The notes beneath the pieces were generated by a model. That model did not search any database and was not told where the DNA came from. It saw only the letters and a list, made by a program, of their open reading frames with translations. 64,000 nucleotides of DNA, taken from Kaistella carnis (lineage in GTDB: Bacteria > Bacteroidota > Bacteroidia > Flavobacteriales > Weeksellaceae). Position numbers and translations under genes: made by a program. Positions 31,697 through 41,606 of the stretch are shown one piece after another. The stretch covers positions 434,001 through 498,000 of the forward strand of contig NZ_CP034159.1 of assembly GCF_003860585.1 (NCBI RefSeq), given 5' to 3'. The stretch's first letter is position 1; the number at the start of each line of letters is the position of its first letter.

Positions 31697-32557
31697 ATGG
31701 AAATTTCAAATACTGCCTTTAATAACGTGAGTTTTAATACCTTAAATTGTAGAGGAAAGTTGGTCGATCTTTCAACTCCGCAGATTATGGGAATCTTGAA
31801 TTTAACGCCGGATTCTTTTTCAGATGGTGGCCGGTTCAACACTGAAAAATCAGCGCTGAACCAGGTAGAGAAAATGATTAATGACGGTGCAACATTTATT
31901 GATATTGGTGCGCAATCAACGAGACCAAAAGCAGAATATTTATCCGCAGATGTAGAGATTGCCAGAATCGGAAGTTTGATTTCGACAATTAAAAAGAAAT
32001 TCCCGGAGATTTTAATTTCTTTAGATACTTTTTATTCCAAAACGGTAGAGTTTGGTTTTAATGAAGGAATTGATGTGGTAAACGATATCTCCGGTGGAAT
32101 GTTCGACGAAAATATGTTTGAAACAGTGGCAAAAACAGAACTTCCGTATATTTTAATGCACGTGAACTCAGCTTATGAATTGATGCACAAAAAGTTAATT
32201 AAAGAGGACATTATTCTTAAAATTAATCATTACTTTTCTGAAAAAGTCCAACAATTGAGAAGCTTTGGAATTAAAGATATCATCTTGGATCCCGGTTTTG
32301 GATTTGGTAAAACAGTGGAGCAGCAACATCAAATGATTGATGAGTTAGATGCCGTTAGTTTTGGACAATTTCCTTTATTGGTAGGAATTTCCCGAAAATC
32401 CTTTATTTACAAACCTTTAGGCAAATCGCCTTTGAATATTCAAAATGAAACACAACAACTTCATTTAAAAGTTCTGAATAAAGGAGCAAAAATCCTTCGC
32501 GTCCACGATGTTTTCGAAACTAAAAAGACAATTGACTTATTTTTGGGAAAGCATTAG
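31697..32557 (+). CDS. folP: Dihydropteroate synthase
   Basis: Condenses p-aminobenzoate with dihydropterin pyrophosphate in folate synthesis; the target of sulfonamides. The 286-residue barrel has MGILNLTPDSFSDGGRF, IDIGAQSTRP, VNDISGG, LDPGFGFGKT, VGISRKSFI and the C-terminal RVHDV. No change from consensus in the sulfonamide-binding loops stands out, but I cannot call resistance from this. It is divergent from the DUF1599 gene. Confidence 0.96.
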   Translation: MEISNTAFNNVSFNTLNCRGKLVDLSTPQIMGILNLTPDSFSDGGRFNTEKSALNQVEKMINDGATFIDIGAQSTRPKAEYLSADVEIARIGSLISTIKKKFPEILISLDTFYSKTVEFGFNEGIDVVNDISGGMFDENMFETVAKTELPYILMHVNSAYELMHKKLIKEDIILKINHYFSEKVQQLRSFGIKDIILDPGFGFGKTVEQQHQMIDELDAVSFGQFPLLVGISRKSFIYKPLGKSPLNIQNETQQLHLKVLNKGAKILRVHDVFETKKTIDLFLGKH

Positions 32558-32726
32558 AATAGAAAGCATTTTAAATTAAGAGATAACTAAGAAAACTCCT
32601 GCTCGAAGTAGAAATTTTTATATGATCTACAAAAAATAAAACGTCCATTTACAGGAAGTTTTATCAATTTTATTCTATTTGATCTTGTATAAATTTGTCT
32701 GCGTTCGCTCGTAATTGTGGAAGAAT

Positions 32727-32963
32727 CTAATTCATTCCAGATAATTTCTGGGTATATTGTTCTGCAAAAGTTTTACGATCCTGCTCCAATTTTTCTAAAT
32801 TATCGGGTAAAAAGTAATTAAAAAGTACTTTTTCTTCCTCATCTAAAAAGATGATCTCTTTCTCTTCACCATCAATCATTTGGGCGAAAATCTCCCACAT
32901 CGAGGTGTCTTTTGCTTTTAATAATTCGAAAAATGAACTTGCTTTAATCTGAATATTTTTCAT
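32727..32963 (-). CDS. Small hypothetical protein
   Basis: A 78-residue soluble protein: MKNIQIKASSFFELLKAKDTSMWEIF and then an acidic stretch and a helical C-terminus. No family recognised. It starts 2 bases after the stop of the DUF5686 gene on the same strand, so it is probably cotranscribed with it. The 169 bases between it and folP contain nothing I can identify. Confidence 0.6.
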   Translation of the reverse strand: MKNIQIKASSFFELLKAKDTSMWEIFAQMIDGEEKEIIFLDEEEKVLFNYFLPDNLEKLEQDRKTFAEQYTQKLSGMN

Positions 32964-32965
32964 GT

Positions 32966-35404
32966 CTAAAATCCTAAGAAATTAAGTTTTAACTGTATTG
33001 CGAAATTTTCCTTAAATATAGAAGTTGAATAATGGCCAACTCTATAGAAAAATCCAAGGTTGAAAGGACTTCCTAAAAAATTATTGGCTTCCAGTCCGAC
33101 TTCCTGATACAAGTGATCGAGTTTTTCAAATTCAAACTGATGCTGTTGTGGATTTTTCATATCCCCAATCACGCCTCGGCACACGAAATCAAAACTTGAA
33201 ATACTCTTACCAATGGTACGGAAATACCAAGGAATTCGGTGCGTTAAATAGAATCCTGCAAATTTATCATTATAATATTTTCCACCTTCCATGGTCGCAA
33301 AGCCGAGATACGAGGTGAAATTGAAATTAAGTGAATTGTTGCCGCTGCCCAAACCTGCAATCGCGAAATTATGCCAGATTGGTGCCTCACCAGACACTAA
33401 ACCACCATAAACACGAACTCCGGTCACCCCAATTTTTGTTTTGAATTGGTGTTGCGCAAGAACATCAAAACGGCTGTAGGTGAAATCACCACCTAAAGCT
33501 TCCATACCTTGCTCGTAATTCGCATAAAATTCAGGATAATTTTGTTCGTAGGTTAATTTACCCGACGGCGTCATCATGCTTTTGGAGTTGGGTGAATATC
33601 GCAACGTCAATTGAGCCGCAAAATTTTCGAACTGATTACCTCTATTTTGGAAATTATAATCAAATTTGGTTTCTTCTTTATCTTTTTTAGCGGAGATTCT
33701 CATTGTTAAAGCATTAGACAGATCGTTTTCATACGATAGCTTAAACCCCTCAAAATGATAAAAACGGTCATTACGTAAATCAACTCCGGAATTATTAATC
33801 TTCATTTTAAAATTCCAAAGATTTTCGGTAAATCGACCCGCTGCATCAACATCATTATAATATTCCGCGCGGAAAAATGAGGTCTTTTCCAAGGTTGTTT
33901 TGATATCGACTCCGACTCCATATTTCCAGAAGTGATCCTTGAATCCGTAAGCGATATAAGCATCAGGAGAAATATACTTGTTGAATTTCTCATTCATTTT
34001 TGCGGCAAAGCCCACCCGTAAACCTTCATACTGATTGTATTTCAAAAGCTGCAGTGCGTCTATATCAAATTTACCAATACGAATTTTGCCTTGAATAAAT
34101 CCAGTCAGAACATTTACTTTGCGATCCAGTTTGTATTTTTTACCCACACTGTCTATTTTGGAATATGTCATTCTTTCTCTTTCGGTTAAAGAGTCCGTAC
34201 GAAATTGATCCAAAGCTTTACCATCAGAGTTTTTAACCGACATCGAATAACCGGAGAAATCTTTTTTATTTTCTTTAATGGAGGTTTGAAAATCAAAATA
34301 GTCAGCGGTTAAAAAGACATAATTTCCAAATTTCTTTTTGTTTTGTTTATTCTCTTTGTCTTTTTTGCCATCAGCATCGTTCTCTCTGAAAGCGGTGGCA
34401 CCCATTTTTATTTTTAAGTGTTCTTTACTTAGGAACCATTTGTTATCGATAGGTTTCCAGATGCTGGTGATCGTTCCTTCACTTTTCTTCTTGCTGTTGC
34501 TTTCAATTTTCTTTAAGCCGTAGGTTTCCGCATCTACATAAATGTATCCGTTGAATTTCCGGCGTTGAATGGTTTTCTTATAATCAGCCTGTCGGAACCG
34601 GATGACATAGTTTTTACGTCCTTCAATATCAATACTGTCGGTAAGAAAATAACGGTAGAGCGTTCTGTTTTCTTCACGAATTTCACGAGGGATCTTATTT
34701 CTGTTTGAACGTAATGCCAACATCTCGTAGACAGGTTCCTTAAGACCTGCCACGCGGTTATCTAAAATGTTGACTTTTTCTCCATATTTTTTAGAATATA
34801 AAAATTCGGAGGCTCTTTCCCAAAGAAATATTTTACTTTCAGACATCAATTTCATTACGTTTACGCTTTCAAGGGAATCTTTTCTTTTTTCTACAGACTG
34901 CACTGTTGGTGGGAGCAAACTCAATGAGTCCAAACGATTTGTAAGGTATTTGTTGTATTGTTTTATACTGTCTTCATCAAAATCAAAAGATATTTTTTCA
35001 TAAGATTTAAAGGAATAAGAATCTAAACTCTGGGGGGAATTATCTTTGTACCGGTCATTTACTTTCTGTAAAATTGCCAAGGCACGCGGATCACTTTTAT
35101 CAGAAATTACAACGCCCTGAATAGACTGCGTTTTAGGATCTGTTTTCGAAAGGTTAATTTCCATCATTTTATCCACTACCGCCTCATCTTCATAAAAACC
35201 TGTGGCTTTTACTTCGACTTTATTGCATTTTGTTCGAAATGTTGCAGTTCCATTACCATCTGTTTTTGCTAATAATTTGCCATCACAGTAAATGGATGCG
35301 TTCGCGATCGGTGTTCTTTCTCCGGTCTTTAAAACCGTAATTTTTGACTGTCCAAATATGGTAATTACAAAAAATAAGAGGAAAATTGTAAGGGTTCTTT
35401 TCAT
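32966..35404 (-). CDS. DUF5686 outer-membrane protein with CarboxypepD-like domain
   Basis: An 812-residue exported protein with a signal peptide (MKRTLTIFLLFFVITIFGQ), a carboxypeptidase-regulatory-like fold (ITVLKTGERTPIANASIYCDG...KLLAKTDGNGTATF), the DUF5686 region (LAILQKVNDRYKDNSPQ, LDSYSFKSYEKISFD) and a C-terminal beta barrel ending LNFLGF with a terminal phenylalanine. This family is common in Bacteroidota and sits in the outer membrane; its function is unknown. The ATG at 35404 is chosen because a -7 element lies just upstream and the longer frame lacks a signal peptide at its start. Confidence 0.85.
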   Translation of the reverse strand: MKRTLTIFLLFFVITIFGQSKITVLKTGERTPIANASIYCDGKLLAKTDGNGTATFRTKCNKVEVKATGFYEDEAVVDKMMEINLSKTDPKTQSIQGVVISDKSDPRALAILQKVNDRYKDNSPQSLDSYSFKSYEKISFDFDEDSIKQYNKYLTNRLDSLSLLPPTVQSVEKRKDSLESVNVMKLMSESKIFLWERASEFLYSKKYGEKVNILDNRVAGLKEPVYEMLALRSNRNKIPREIREENRTLYRYFLTDSIDIEGRKNYVIRFRQADYKKTIQRRKFNGYIYVDAETYGLKKIESNSKKKSEGTITSIWKPIDNKWFLSKEHLKIKMGATAFRENDADGKKDKENKQNKKKFGNYVFLTADYFDFQTSIKENKKDFSGYSMSVKNSDGKALDQFRTDSLTERERMTYSKIDSVGKKYKLDRKVNVLTGFIQGKIRIGKFDIDALQLLKYNQYEGLRVGFAAKMNEKFNKYISPDAYIAYGFKDHFWKYGVGVDIKTTLEKTSFFRAEYYNDVDAAGRFTENLWNFKMKINNSGVDLRNDRFYHFEGFKLSYENDLSNALTMRISAKKDKEETKFDYNFQNRGNQFENFAAQLTLRYSPNSKSMMTPSGKLTYEQNYPEFYANYEQGMEALGGDFTYSRFDVLAQHQFKTKIGVTGVRVYGGLVSGEAPIWHNFAIAGLGSGNNSLNFNFTSYLGFATMEGGKYYNDKFAGFYLTHRIPWYFRTIGKSISSFDFVCRGVIGDMKNPQQHQFEFEKLDHLYQEVGLEANNFLGSPFNLGFFYRVGHYSTSIFKENFAIQLKLNFLGF

Positions 35405-35428
35405 ATCAACAAAAGTATTCAAAAAAAT

Positions 35429-35436
35429 CAAAAATA
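35429..35436 (-). promoter_or_regulatory. -7 element of the DUF5686 promoter
   Basis: Minus-strand TATTTTTG, 24 bases before the ATG. Confidence 0.55.
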
Positions 35437-35515
35437 AGTTCGTTCTTTTTAGAATATTTGTCATCCTGAGTAAATGATAAAATGGTGAATATCAATTGAT
35501 ATTTTGATCAGTTCT

Positions 35516-37606
35516 TTACGAAATACGACTCCATTTATTCTTGCCTTTATATTGCTTGGCGTAATAGGTTCGCAGTTGAAAATTCTCCGGATGTTCTAAA
35601 TTCGGATCGTTTTTAAGAAGATGTTCTACGCTGGCTTTTGCAACCTTAATAATGTTTCCATCGGTGACGAGATTTAGCTTTTTAAAATCAACGACCCCAC
35701 TTTGTTGGGTTCCCAAAATATCTCCGGGACCTCTTAACTGCATATCAACCTCAGAAATTTTGAAACCGTCATTGGTGTCTACCATGGTTTTCATTCGTGT
35801 TCGGCTGTCACTGGATAATTTATCAGAGGTCACCAAAATGCAGTAACTCTGTTCTGCACCCCGGCCCACACGACCACGAAGCTGATGAAGTTGCGACAAG
35901 CCAAATCTCTCCGCGCTCTCTATTATCATTACCGAAGCATTTGGAACATTTACTCCCACCTCAATCACGGTTGTGGCTACCATAATGTGAGCTTTTCCCG
36001 ATGCGAAATATTGCATGGCTGCTTCTTTTTCAGCAGGTTTCATTCGTCCGTGCAGCATTGTCACATTATAACCTTCGTAAAACTCCAGAATATGATCAAA
36101 ATTTTCTAGTAAATTTTTGTAATCTAGGGTTTCAGATTCTTCGATGAGCGGATATACAAAATAAATCTGGCGGCCTTTTTCAATTTCTTCTTTTGCAAAA
36201 CGGAAAATAGTCAGTCGGTCTTTTTCCCGGCGGTGTGCAGTGATGATGGGTTTTCGTCCCACCGGTAATTCATCAATAACCGAAACATCCAGATCGCTGT
36301 AGAAACTCATCGCTAAAGTTCTCGGAATGGGTGTTGCCGTCATTACCAAAATGTGGGGTGGAATTTTATTTTTCGCCCATAATCTGGCTCTTTGTGCCAC
36401 GCCAAAACGGTGTTGCTCATCGATGATGGCTAAACCAAGATTTTTGAACTGCACAATATCTTCTAAAACGGCGTGTGTACCGATAAGAATTGAAAGTTCT
36501 CCGGATAGAAGTTCCTCATGGATAATTTTTCGCTCTGATGTTTTCGTGGAGCCTGTTAACAAACGGACTTTGATTTCTGTGTTTTCTAAAAGTTCCTGTA
36601 CTGAAGCAAAATGCTGTTGCGCCAAAATTTCGGTGGGTGCCATCATACAACTTTGAAAACCATTGTCTAAGGCAATCAGCATTGACAGCAGAGCCACCAT
36701 CGTTTTACCGGAGCCAACATCACCCTGAAGAAGCCGATTCATCTGAATAGGCTTTTTCATATCGGTTCGAATTTCCTTTAATACCCGTTTTTGAGCATTA
36801 GTCAGTTCGAAAGGAATACAATGTTTGTAAAAATTATTAAAATGATCGCCAACTTTTGGAAAAGGATTTCCTACAGCAGAGGTTTTATGATGCTGTTTTT
36901 TTAAACCGTAGCCCAATTGAAAAAAAAATGCTTCTTCAAACTTTACTCTTTTTTCTGCGTGTTCAAAATGATGTAGATCTTTCGGAAAATGAATGTTGTA
37001 AAGAGAAGTAATTCTGCCGATGAGTTTTAGTTTCTTTATCAAAGAATCGGAAAGGTTTTCCTCTACCAAATTCGGGAGATTTCTTGTAATTTCGGCAAGT
37101 ACCGTTTGAAAGAATTTATTATTCAATCCTCTTTTCGAGAGTTTTTCACTGCCGGGGTAAATAGGCAAGAGGGTTCCGGAAAGTGCTTTTTTTTCATCAA
37201 CTTCTATTTCAGGATGCGCCATTGAAAAGATTCCATTGAAGTCATTAATCTTACCAAAAATAAAAATTGGAAGGTTTAATGGAATCTGCTCTTTCATCCA
37301 TTTTGAATAACGAAACCAAACCAGATCCAGCGTTCCGGTATCATCGCGAAATTTTGCAGTTAATCTCTTTTGACCTTTTCCATAGGCAACTTCCTGAATA
37401 TCGGATATTTTTCCTTTTAATTGAATTTCGGCTTCAGGCTCTGCGCGCAGGTCTCCAATTTTGTAAATTTTACTTTTATCAATATATCGCAGGGGATAAA
37501 AGGTCAAAAAATCTTCTACGGTGGTAATTCCTAAAACATTTTTGATGAATTTGGCTCTTTCGGGACCGATTCCCTTTAAAAATTCAATGGAAGTTTCTAA
37601 AGTCAA
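35516..37606 (-). CDS. recG: ATP-dependent DNA helicase RecG
   Basis: Helicase that remodels stalled forks and Holliday junctions. The 696-residue protein begins with the wedge domain (IEFLKGIGPERAKFI, TFYPLRYID), then Walker A LQGDVGSGKTMVAL, the DEQH box LAIIDEQHRFGVAQR, MTATPIPRTLAMS, ATTVIEVGVNVPNA and the RecG-specific C-terminal QLRGRVGRG and MQLRGPGDILGTQQSG. Full length and frame. Confidence 0.97.
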   Translation of the reverse strand: MTLETSIEFLKGIGPERAKFIKNVLGITTVEDFLTFYPLRYIDKSKIYKIGDLRAEPEAEIQLKGKISDIQEVAYGKGQKRLTAKFRDDTGTLDLVWFRYSKWMKEQIPLNLPIFIFGKINDFNGIFSMAHPEIEVDEKKALSGTLLPIYPGSEKLSKRGLNNKFFQTVLAEITRNLPNLVEENLSDSLIKKLKLIGRITSLYNIHFPKDLHHFEHAEKRVKFEEAFFFQLGYGLKKQHHKTSAVGNPFPKVGDHFNNFYKHCIPFELTNAQKRVLKEIRTDMKKPIQMNRLLQGDVGSGKTMVALLSMLIALDNGFQSCMMAPTEILAQQHFASVQELLENTEIKVRLLTGSTKTSERKIIHEELLSGELSILIGTHAVLEDIVQFKNLGLAIIDEQHRFGVAQRARLWAKNKIPPHILVMTATPIPRTLAMSFYSDLDVSVIDELPVGRKPIITAHRREKDRLTIFRFAKEEIEKGRQIYFVYPLIEESETLDYKNLLENFDHILEFYEGYNVTMLHGRMKPAEKEAAMQYFASGKAHIMVATTVIEVGVNVPNASVMIIESAERFGLSQLHQLRGRVGRGAEQSYCILVTSDKLSSDSRTRMKTMVDTNDGFKISEVDMQLRGPGDILGTQQSGVVDFKKLNLVTDGNIIKVAKASVEHLLKNDPNLEHPENFQLRTYYAKQYKGKNKWSRIS

Positions 37607-37667
37607 GAAAAATAGATTATGCGTGAATTTCTAAAATAGTTTTGAAAGGAGCGAATTTCGTTAAAAT

Positions 37668-37702
37668 AAAAAAGACTTCCAAAAATAATTGAAAGTCTTA
37701 CT
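37668..37702 (-). terminator. Terminator between the thioredoxin gene and recG
   Basis: Arms aaagacttcc and gaaagtctt with a T run when read on the minus strand. Confidence 0.7.
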
Positions 37703-37725
37703 TATAAATAAAAGTTCTTGAAAAA

Positions 37726-38259
37726 CTAGTCTTTGATATTTGATTTAAATTTCTTCTGATAATTTTGCCACTGTTCGCGTGAGGCGACTTTTTTAAACTC
37801 ATCATTTGCAATGAAAGGAATATAAGGTTCCAGCTCTTTTGCAGTAAGAGCACCTTGTAAAATCGTAATAGGCTGGCCTTTTTCATCTAAAAAAACGGTT
37901 GCAGGAACAGCATTTACATTCATATATTGAGTGAGCTCATGCAACGAATTTCTTCTTTTGTTTTCATCGTAACCCGGATTCGTAAATGTTCTTCCGAATA
38001 AGGTGATATCTTCTTTTCCCTCCGCATTAAATTTAACCGCATAATATTGTTCGTTTAAATATTTTGCGATTACGGGATGATTATAGGTGTTTTTTTCCAT
38101 GACCTTGCACGGTGCACACCAATCGGCATAGAAATCAATTATTATTTTTTTTGGAACTTTTTTTTGAGCATTGATGGCGTCTTCCAAAGTCATCCATTGA
38201 ACTTGCGCTGAGGCAAAGTAAAAATTCAAAATTAAAAGGAGAAGGGCAAATTTTTTCAT
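37726..38259 (-). CDS. Exported thioredoxin-family protein
   Basis: A 177-residue protein with a signal peptide (MKKFALLLLILNFYFASAQ) and a thioredoxin fold with active site DWCAPCK, followed by the cis-proline segment NAVPATVFLDEKG. The active site resembles the C-terminal domain of DsbD and the DUF255/thiol-disulfide interchange group, suggesting a periplasmic disulfide reductase or isomerase. An insertion (GKEDITLFGRTFTNPGYDENKRRNSLHEL) lies between the active site and the cis-proline. Confidence 0.88.
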   Translation of the reverse strand: MKKFALLLLILNFYFASAQVQWMTLEDAINAQKKVPKKIIIDFYADWCAPCKVMEKNTYNHPVIAKYLNEQYYAVKFNAEGKEDITLFGRTFTNPGYDENKRRNSLHELTQYMNVNAVPATVFLDEKGQPITILQGALTAKELEPYIPFIANDEFKKVASREQWQNYQKKFKSNIKD

Positions 38260-38295
38260 GGTTTTCTTGATTGCTAAAGTGATGCCAATTTAAGT

Positions 38296-39807
38296 TTAAC
38301 GAACTTCCTGCATTAATTTTTTGACTAAAGGTGATATTAAGATTAACACGACACCGGCAATAACGGCATATAATCCCAAATCTTTGTACCCGGAAGTATA
38401 TGCCTGCAATTTTTCAATATTTGAAGCTTCTTCACGCGCCGTCGCCATATTAGCTCCAATTAATCCGGCAACATATTGGCCGTAAGCCGAAGCCAGGAAC
38501 CATAGACCCATCATCATTCCCTGTAGTTTTTGGGTAGAGAGTTTGGTCATAATCGACAGTCCGATGGGAGAGAGACACATTTCTCCCAACGTGATGATAA
38601 AAAGGGCAATGGTAAATAAACTTAAGGATGTTACACCTTCAGCATTCGCAAAGAATTTTGTGGCGTAAATAGCGTAAAAACCCAAGCCTAGAAAAATAAA
38701 GCCCAAACCAAATTTAATAATTGTATTCGGTTCTAGTTTCTTTTTGCTAAGCCAAATCCAGAGTAAACCAATAGGAATGGCGACTAATAGAATGAAAAAT
38801 GCACCCCCTGAATTGTTTACGCCGTTTGGATCTAAACCAAGCAAATCATTATTTAAATTATGAGCCGCAAAAATACTCAGCGAGCCTCCACTTTGTTCAT
38901 AAATACCCCAAAATATAATAGAGAAAAGAATAAATATTAAAGCGGCCATCAGTTTACTGCGTTCCTTCTTATTGACCTTTGACATTTCATAGAAAAGATA
39001 AATCAAAGTTAAAGGTCCGACAGTATACATGAAATAATCGGTGTACTCCGTTTTGGCAACCATCACCATTATCATCGGAATGAAAACCAGGGATAGCGCA
39101 TAAACAGCGTATTCTTTCCATTTCTCCATGTCGACTTCTTCACCAGTCTTTAATGTTTTTTTAGGCTGAAGTCCGATTGGACCTAAACTTCTTTGCGTAA
39201 ACACAAAATTAATTAAACTGATCACCATTACCACTGCAGCTAAACCAAAAGCAACATTCCAGTGCAATCCTTCCGGGATCAAATGCGAAAGTAACTCGCC
39301 TTTTCCAATAGCGATACAAAGATATCCACCGAGTAAAGCACCTAAATTAATTCCGGCATAGAAGAGTGAGAAACCTGCGTCTGTACGGTTATCACCTTTT
39401 TTATATAGCTTTCCAACCATGGTGGAAATATTAGGTTTAAAGAAACCTGTTCCTACAACGGTAAAAGAAATTCCGATGAAAAAGTAATCATGCGGGTTGG
39501 CTGCTAAGATCATACTCCCGATGATCATTAAAAATCCACCCCAGAATAAAGATTTACGGAAACCTAAAATTTTATCTGCGAACAATCCGCCAACAAAAGT
39601 AAATGCATAGACAAAGGCTTGTGTAGCTCCATATTGAAGATTGGCTTCTTTCTCCGCGAGATTTAATTGTGAAATCATAAAGAAGACCAGCATTCCACGC
39701 ATTCCGTAGAAACAAAAACGTTCCCACATTTCCGAGAAAAAGAGGTACCAAATCTGTTTCGGATATTTTCCTTTAAAATCCTGAATTTGTTCGAGAGTTA
39801 AGTTCAT
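38296..39807 (-). CDS. POT-family peptide transporter (1 of 3)
   Basis: Proton-coupled di/tripeptide symporter, 503 residues and about 14 membrane helices. It carries the POT signatures FSEMWERFCFYGMRG (ExxERF near helix 1), FADKILGFRKSL, GNGFFKPN-like GTGFFKPNISTMVG, and FYAGINLGALLGGYL, plus GEMCLSPIGLSI late in the chain. It is the first transcribed-last member of a three-gene cluster on the same strand, separated from the second by a terminator-like hairpin. Confidence 0.93.
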   Translation of the reverse strand: MNLTLEQIQDFKGKYPKQIWYLFFSEMWERFCFYGMRGMLVFFMISQLNLAEKEANLQYGATQAFVYAFTFVGGLFADKILGFRKSLFWGGFLMIIGSMILAANPHDYFFIGISFTVVGTGFFKPNISTMVGKLYKKGDNRTDAGFSLFYAGINLGALLGGYLCIAIGKGELLSHLIPEGLHWNVAFGLAAVVMVISLINFVFTQRSLGPIGLQPKKTLKTGEEVDMEKWKEYAVYALSLVFIPMIMVMVAKTEYTDYFMYTVGPLTLIYLFYEMSKVNKKERSKLMAALIFILFSIIFWGIYEQSGGSLSIFAAHNLNNDLLGLDPNGVNNSGGAFFILLVAIPIGLLWIWLSKKKLEPNTIIKFGLGFIFLGLGFYAIYATKFFANAEGVTSLSLFTIALFIITLGEMCLSPIGLSIMTKLSTQKLQGMMMGLWFLASAYGQYVAGLIGANMATAREEASNIEKLQAYTSGYKDLGLYAVIAGVVLILISPLVKKLMQEVR

Positions 39808-39909
39808 AGGTAATGAGTAATTAGTAATTAGAAATGCTGAACAAATGTTTATAAGAAATCTTTAAATAAAGAAAGCACTACTTATAAATTTTGGACAAAC
39901 GAAAATAGA

Positions 39910-39938
39910 AAAAACCACCGAGTTAGCGATGGTTTTTA
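39910..39938 (-). terminator. Terminator after the second POT gene
   Basis: Arms aaaccaccg and cgatggttt with a T run on the minus strand. It resembles the hairpin at 41540. Confidence 0.7.
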
Positions 39939-39958
39939 TGATTTTATTTAATATTCTC

Positions 39959-41455
39959 TTAATGAATACCTTTCATAAATTTATTTAATATGGGCGAAAG
40001 AAGAAGTAAACATACTCCAGAAGTCAACATCAAATAAGTAATAAATGGATACAAAGCGAAATCATAAGTGGTTAAAATTTGCTCTAAAGTTGCTGCAAGG
40101 TAATTACCTAAAGCCAAACTCGCCATCCAAACTCCCATCATAATTGAGGTGATGTTACTTGGGGAAAGTTTGGTCACCATGGAAAGTCCAATAGGTGATA
40201 ACATCAATTCTCCTATAGTTAAGAGTGTATAAACCACCACTAACCACATAGGACTAACAATATTTCCCGCATCTGCACCATTTTGTGCTTGGGTCATAAT
40301 AAAGAAAGCAATTGCACCTATGAACATTGCCATTGCAAATTTGACAGGCGTTCTTGGATTCATTTTTTTTGCAGCTAATTTTACCCATAAGATTGAAAAT
40401 AAAGGCGCCATTGTTACTATTACAATTGGATTAATATTTTGGAACCACGTGGTAGGAATTTCAAATCCTCCCACAACTCTGTCTGTATTCTCTTGCGCAA
40501 ATAGATTAAAAGTTCCACCAGCTTGTTCAAAACCTGCCCAGAAAACAATATTAAAAAATGCCAATATTAAGATTACAAAAACTCTCGTCCATTCAGTAGG
40601 TCCTGTTGTTCCTTTAAATATGGAAGTTCCGATAAATCCAACTCCGCCTATTCCTAAGATCCAAACCAAAATGGTATGAATGGTTTCTGAGCTGTTATTC
40701 CATATAAACATTACCAAGAAAACGAAAGCAACAATTCCAATGGTGTAAAGAATTACATCAATCCAGTCTTTTCTTACCAAATCAGTTAGTCCTTTCTCTT
40801 TATAAGTTGGTGGAAGGCCTTTATCGCCCAAAGTTCCTCTTCGTGCATAAAACCATAAAATACCAAAAAGCATTCCTACAGCTGCTACGAAATAACCGTA
40901 AGGCCAACCTACCTTTTCACCTAAAGTACCCGCTACGAAAGGAGAAAGAAACGCACCAATATTAATTCCCATATAGAAAATAGTAAATGCACCATCTTTT
41001 CGAGGGTCATCATTGTCATATAAATCACCAACGATGGTTGAAATATTTGGTTTAAAGAATCCGTTACCTAAAATTAAAACTCCTAGTCCTAAATAGAATA
41101 AGTTTTTTCTTGTTTCAACATCTGGAAATAGATCAATGGAAGAACCGGCAGCCAACATAAACTGACCAATCGCCATTACTAATCCACCGACTAAAATTGA
41201 TTTTCTTTGACCTAAAATTTTATCTGCGAACCAACCGCCCAAAATTGGCGTCAGGTAAACTAAAGCAGTAAAAACTCCGTAAACTGATAAAGATTCAGCC
41301 CGATCAAGGCCGAAACCTCCTGTAGCTAATTCAGCGGTTAAGAAAATTGTTAGCAGGGCACGCATTCCATAATAGGAAAATCGCTCCCACATTTCAGTAA
41401 AGAACAAGGTGTACAATCCTTTAGGATGACCTTGTTGCGGCTGTGTTGTATCCAT
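39959..41455 (-). CDS. POT-family peptide transporter (2 of 3)
   Basis: A 498-residue proton-dependent oligopeptide transporter with FTEMWERFSYYGMRALLTIFL-type helix 1, GWFADKILGQRKSI, LGNGFFKPNISTIVG, FYMGINIGAFLSP and GELMLSPIGLSMVTK. It is more like the third copy than the first in helix 1. The conserved ExxERF glutamate and arginine needed for proton coupling are present. Confidence 0.93.
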   Translation of the reverse strand: MDTTQPQQGHPKGLYTLFFTEMWERFSYYGMRALLTIFLTAELATGGFGLDRAESLSVYGVFTALVYLTPILGGWFADKILGQRKSILVGGLVMAIGQFMLAAGSSIDLFPDVETRKNLFYLGLGVLILGNGFFKPNISTIVGDLYDNDDPRKDGAFTIFYMGINIGAFLSPFVAGTLGEKVGWPYGYFVAAVGMLFGILWFYARRGTLGDKGLPPTYKEKGLTDLVRKDWIDVILYTIGIVAFVFLVMFIWNNSSETIHTILVWILGIGGVGFIGTSIFKGTTGPTEWTRVFVILILAFFNIVFWAGFEQAGGTFNLFAQENTDRVVGGFEIPTTWFQNINPIVIVTMAPLFSILWVKLAAKKMNPRTPVKFAMAMFIGAIAFFIMTQAQNGADAGNIVSPMWLVVVYTLLTIGELMLSPIGLSMVTKLSPSNITSIMMGVWMASLALGNYLAATLEQILTTYDFALYPFITYLMLTSGVCLLLLSPILNKFMKGIH

Positions 41456-41539
41456 GGTTTTTATTGTTAATTTTTTGTTAAGATTCGCAAATATAGTTTT
41501 TTTTCAGTTTTTAGAAAGGTATTTCACAACTTTAGTCGA

Positions 41540-41567
41540 AAAAACCACCGATTAATTCGATGGTTTT
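41540..41567 (-). terminator. Terminator after the third POT gene
   Basis: Arms aaaccaccga and tcgatggttt with a five-base loop and a T run on the minus strand. Confidence 0.75.
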
Positions 41568-41606
41568 ATGAAATCTTTAGTTATTCGGTTAATGTAGTAT
41601 CAATTA